Shown: positions 61,734-64,000 of the stretch, piece by piece
Layout of the letters: each line of letters starts with the position of its first letter
How positions within the stretch are numbered: position 1 is the stretch's first letter
Assembly: GCF_002836515.1 (NCBI RefSeq)
Contig: NZ_PJBC01000066.1
Coordinates: 278,639 to 342,638 of the forward strand
Length of the DNA stretch: 64,000 nt
Source: Pseudomonas sp. Choline-02u-1
GTDB lineage: Bacteria > Pseudomonadota > Gammaproteobacteria > Pseudomonadales > Pseudomonadaceae
Direction of reading: 5' to 3'
Position numbers and translations under genes: made by a program
The notes under the pieces: generated by a model
The model's database searches: none
What the model was told of the DNA's origin: nothing
Seen by the model: the letters and a program-made list of their open reading frames with translations, nothing else

Positions 61734-62363
61734 TTACTTCTGCGCGCCCGGGCGCCACATCTTGAACAGGGCTTCAGGCCCCAGCTGGAAATAATCCGCC
61801 GGCCCGCCGCCGCGCAGAATCGGCTGTGCGGCGGCGGTGTCGTAGATGCCGTCCTTCAGCAGCCATTTGGCGATGTGCACCGCGACTACTTCGCCGAGGA
61901 TCAGCCAGCTCGGCACGGTTTCGCCATCGGCGCGTTGCAGCTGGATGATCTGCGTGACCTTGCACTCGAAGGACACCGGGCTTTCGGCGACCCGTGGTAC
62001 CGAAATCACCTTTGACGCCACGGTCGTCAGCCCCGCCAATTCAAACTCGTTGACCTCAGGCGCGACCATCGCGCAGCTCTGGTTCATCTGCTCGGCCAGC
62101 GGGCGGGTGGCGAGGTTCCAGACGAACTCACCGGTCTGCTCGATATTGTTCAGACTGTCTTTGCGCCCGACGCTGGAGAAACCAATGATCGGCGGAACGT
62201 AATTGAAGGCGTTGAAGAAACTGTACGGCGCGAGATTGAGTCGGCCTTCGGCATCCTGCGAGGAAATCCAGCCGATGGGGCGCGGGCCGACGATGGCGTT
62301 GAACGGATCGTGAGGCAGGCCGTGGCCGTTGGCGGGTTCGTAGAAGTGGATGTCATCGGGCAT
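61734..62363 (-). CDS. Flavin reductase / FMN-binding split-barrel protein
   Basis: 209 residues. Flavin-reductase-like fold with NAIVGPRPIGWISSQDAEGR at about residues 23-42, NLAPYSFFNAF, and VGRKDSLNNIEQTGEFVWNL. Such proteins reduce FMN for two-component monooxygenases or bind FMN. ATG 62363 was chosen; a start eight codons upstream is possible. No partner oxygenase of the two-component kind is adjacent. Confidence 0.9.
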   Translation of the reverse strand: MPDDIHFYEPANGHGLPHDPFNAIVGPRPIGWISSQDAEGRLNLAPYSFFNAFNYVPPIIGFSSVGRKDSLNNIEQTGEFVWNLATRPLAEQMNQSCAMVAPEVNEFELAGLTTVASKVISVPRVAESPVSFECKVTQIIQLQRADGETVPSWLILGEVVAVHIAKWLLKDGIYDTAAAQPILRGGGPADYFQLGPEALFKMWRPGAQK

Positions 62364-62443
62364 GGGGAGCGGATTCCTGAGCTGCATTCGGATGCAGCCA
62401 TATTGCTAGGACACCGCGCAGACTTCCACCCGGACGCGAGATC

Positions 62444-62602
62444 CTGTAGGAGCTGCCGAAGGCTGCGATCTCTTGGGACGCAGAGCGTCCCCGGCTGCAT
62501 TCCCACGCGGAGCGTGGGAACGATCAAGAGATGCTTACTGACCCACCGCTTTCGCGAGCAAGCCCGCTCCAACAGTTGCGATGTGTTGCTCTGTGGGAGC
62601 GA
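62444..62602. repeat. Mosaic of three dispersed repeat types
   Basis: CTGTAGGAGCTGCCGAAGGC (GTAGGAGCTG family, one arm) runs into a palindrome TTCCCACGCGGAGCGTGGGAA (about 62500-62520), then a REP arm GCGAGCAAGCCCGCTCC and a final half TGTGGGAGCGAGTCGC. Some arms lack partners, so it looks like overlapping or recombined elements. Confidence 0.8.
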
Positions 62603-62639
62603 GTCGCAAAACCAGTGTTGCAGTGGCTGCAAGGCCCTG

Positions 62640-63959
62640 TCAGTCAGTCACGATCCGCGAATGCTTCTGGGTGTCTTTCATGGTGATGTACACCAGCAGC
62701 GACACGGCGATGCACGCTGTCACGTACCAGTAGTAACCGGTTTCCATGCCGATGCTCTTGAACCACAGCGCGATGTATTCGGCGGTGCCGCCGAAGATCG
62801 ATACGGTCAGTGCGTACGGCAGGCCAACGCCCAGGGCGCGGATTTCGGTCGGGAACAATTCGGCTTTCACCACTGCGTTGATCGAGGTGTAGCCGCTGAC
62901 GATGATCAGCGCGGCCATGATCAGGAAGAACGCGCCCCACCAGGTCTGGATCGTGTGCAGGGTCATCAGGATCGGCACGGTGAAGATCGTACCGAGCACG
63001 CCGAAGGCGATCAGGATCGGACGCCGGCCGATCTTGTCCGACAGGCCGCCGATGATCGGTTGCAGGCACATGAACAGGAACAGCGTGGCAGCGGAAATGG
63101 TGGTCGAGTCGGAGATGCTCATGCCGACCGTGTTCACCAGGTATTTCTGCATGTAGGTGGTGTAGGTGTAGAACGCCAGTGTGCCGCCCATGGTCAGGCC
63201 GACCACGGTCAACAGCTCTTTCGGGTGGCGCATCAAAGTGCGCATAGCGCTTTCTCTGGACTTTTCTTTCTTGGTGAACGACTCGGTTTCTTCCATGCCG
63301 CGACGCAGGTATAGCGCTACTACTGCGCAGAGCGCGCCAATGGCAAACGGAATGCGCCAGCCCCACGCGTACAGCTGTTCGGTGGTCAGGGTGTTCTGCA
63401 GCACGATCAACACGCCGAGGGCGATGAGCTGGCCGGAAATCAGCGTCACATACTGGAAGCTGGAGAAGAAGCCGCGACGTTCCTTGGTGGCCATCTCGGA
63501 CAGGTAAGTCGCTGAAGTACCGTACTCGCCGCCGACCGACAGGCCCTGCAGCAGACGGGCGAACACCAGCAGGATCGGCGCGCCGATGCCGATGGTTTCA
63601 TAGTTCGGACTCAGCGCGATCAGCAGCGAGCCGAAGCACATCAGGTAGACCGAAGCCATCAGCGCTTTCTTGCGCCCGACCTTGTCGGCGTACATGCCCA
63701 TCAGCCAGCCACCGATCGGGCGCATCAGGAAGCCCACGGCGAAAATCGCGGCGGTGTTCATCAGCTGCGCGGTGGTGGAACCGGCGGGGAAAAAGGTTTT
63801 GGCGAAGTACAGGGAGAAGGCGGCATACACATACCAGTCGTACCACTCGACCATGTTGCCGACGGAGCCGCTGAAGATCGATTTGATCCGGCTCGCAGTG
63901 GTTCGCGGTTTGGCCGGCACGGCAGCCGACCCGAGGGGCAGGGCGTTGGAGTTATCCAT
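62640..63959 (-). CDS. kgtP: MHS-family MFS transporter, alpha-ketoglutarate permease-like
   Basis: 439-residue proton symporter with 12 membrane segments. The family signature is present as GSVGNMVEWYDWYVYAAFSL near the N-terminus, with the motif-A-like GMYADKVGRKKALM (about residues 86-99) between helices 2 and 3 and the DKIGRRPIL equivalent in the second half. Best match by recall is KgtP (alpha-ketoglutarate permease); other MHS substrates cannot be excluded. AAGGATCC precedes the ATG. The operon context is unknown because the window ends 41 bp upstream. Confidence 0.88.
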   Translation of the reverse strand: MDNSNALPLGSAAVPAKPRTTASRIKSIFSGSVGNMVEWYDWYVYAAFSLYFAKTFFPAGSTTAQLMNTAAIFAVGFLMRPIGGWLMGMYADKVGRKKALMASVYLMCFGSLLIALSPNYETIGIGAPILLVFARLLQGLSVGGEYGTSATYLSEMATKERRGFFSSFQYVTLISGQLIALGVLIVLQNTLTTEQLYAWGWRIPFAIGALCAVVALYLRRGMEETESFTKKEKSRESAMRTLMRHPKELLTVVGLTMGGTLAFYTYTTYMQKYLVNTVGMSISDSTTISAATLFLFMCLQPIIGGLSDKIGRRPILIAFGVLGTIFTVPILMTLHTIQTWWGAFFLIMAALIIVSGYTSINAVVKAELFPTEIRALGVGLPYALTVSIFGGTAEYIALWFKSIGMETGYYWYVTACIAVSLLVYITMKDTQKHSRIVTD

Positions 63960-64000
63960 TGAAGGATCCTTCGTTTAATTGTTTTTGTGGAGCGCGTCGG

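Overview
The window is a piece of a Pseudomonas chromosome, most likely from the P. fluorescens group. The evidence is high-GC coding on both strands, gene order matching the known Pseudomonas backbone (argF, grxD, bfr/bfd, rnt-pyrC, motY, argG; nth-rnf; metG; groESL; colRS; mexVW; bifA-sodB-argO-argP), and two families of short dispersed palindromic repeats at gene ends. No rRNA, tRNA, prophage, IS element or CRISPR array was seen.

Left part (1-13.4 kb): the start of an ABC ATPase gene (cut by the window edge) is translationally coupled to argF. Then come a small unknown gene, a molybdopterin oxidoreductase, grxD, the bacterioferritin/ferredoxin iron-storage pair, a 2-Cys peroxiredoxin, rnt-pyrC, motY and argG. 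Direct-repeat TGTCGC sites that look like ArgR operators precede both argF and argG, and a Fur-like box precedes bfd. An AT-richer pocket (about 11.4-12.5 kb) holds an unrecognised membrane protein gene beside an orphan NarL-type response regulator.

13.5-17.9 kb: a tightly overlapping operon rnfA-rnfB-rnfD-rnfG-rnfE-nth. It is the most unusual locus here. There is no rnfC, RnfA and RnfE have lost three of the four cysteines that hold the intramembrane iron-sulfur cluster in canonical Rnf, and RnfB has no N-terminal membrane anchor but a long charged repeat-bearing tail. It may be a divergent Rnf-derived redox complex.

18-30.8 kb: metG and apbC (divergent), an SDR reductase, a HugZ-like haem/flavin protein, fxsA, groES-groEL behind a sigma-32-like promoter, a PAP2 phosphatase, and colR-colS followed by an envelope set (methyltransferase, WaaP-type kinase, small exported protein).

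31-45.5 kb: a mexW/mexV-like RND pump without an outer-membrane gene; a DUF1513 protein, imelysin, di-haem peroxidase and second imelysin (IcmP-like) set with a Fur-like palindrome; bifA (cyclic-di-GMP phosphodiesterase); sodB; argO and argP.

45.6-64 kb: more accessory content. It includes an epimerase, a coiled-coil protein, a tandem-Cache periplasmic protein, a DHA2 exporter, pobA with an AraC regulator, a metallo-beta-lactamase-fold/NmrA-like pair with a LysR regulator, a guanidino-oxopentanoate decarboxylase plus aldehyde dehydrogenase operon with a LysR regulator, another AraC regulator, a monooxygenase-fold protein, a flavin reductase and a KgtP-type transporter.
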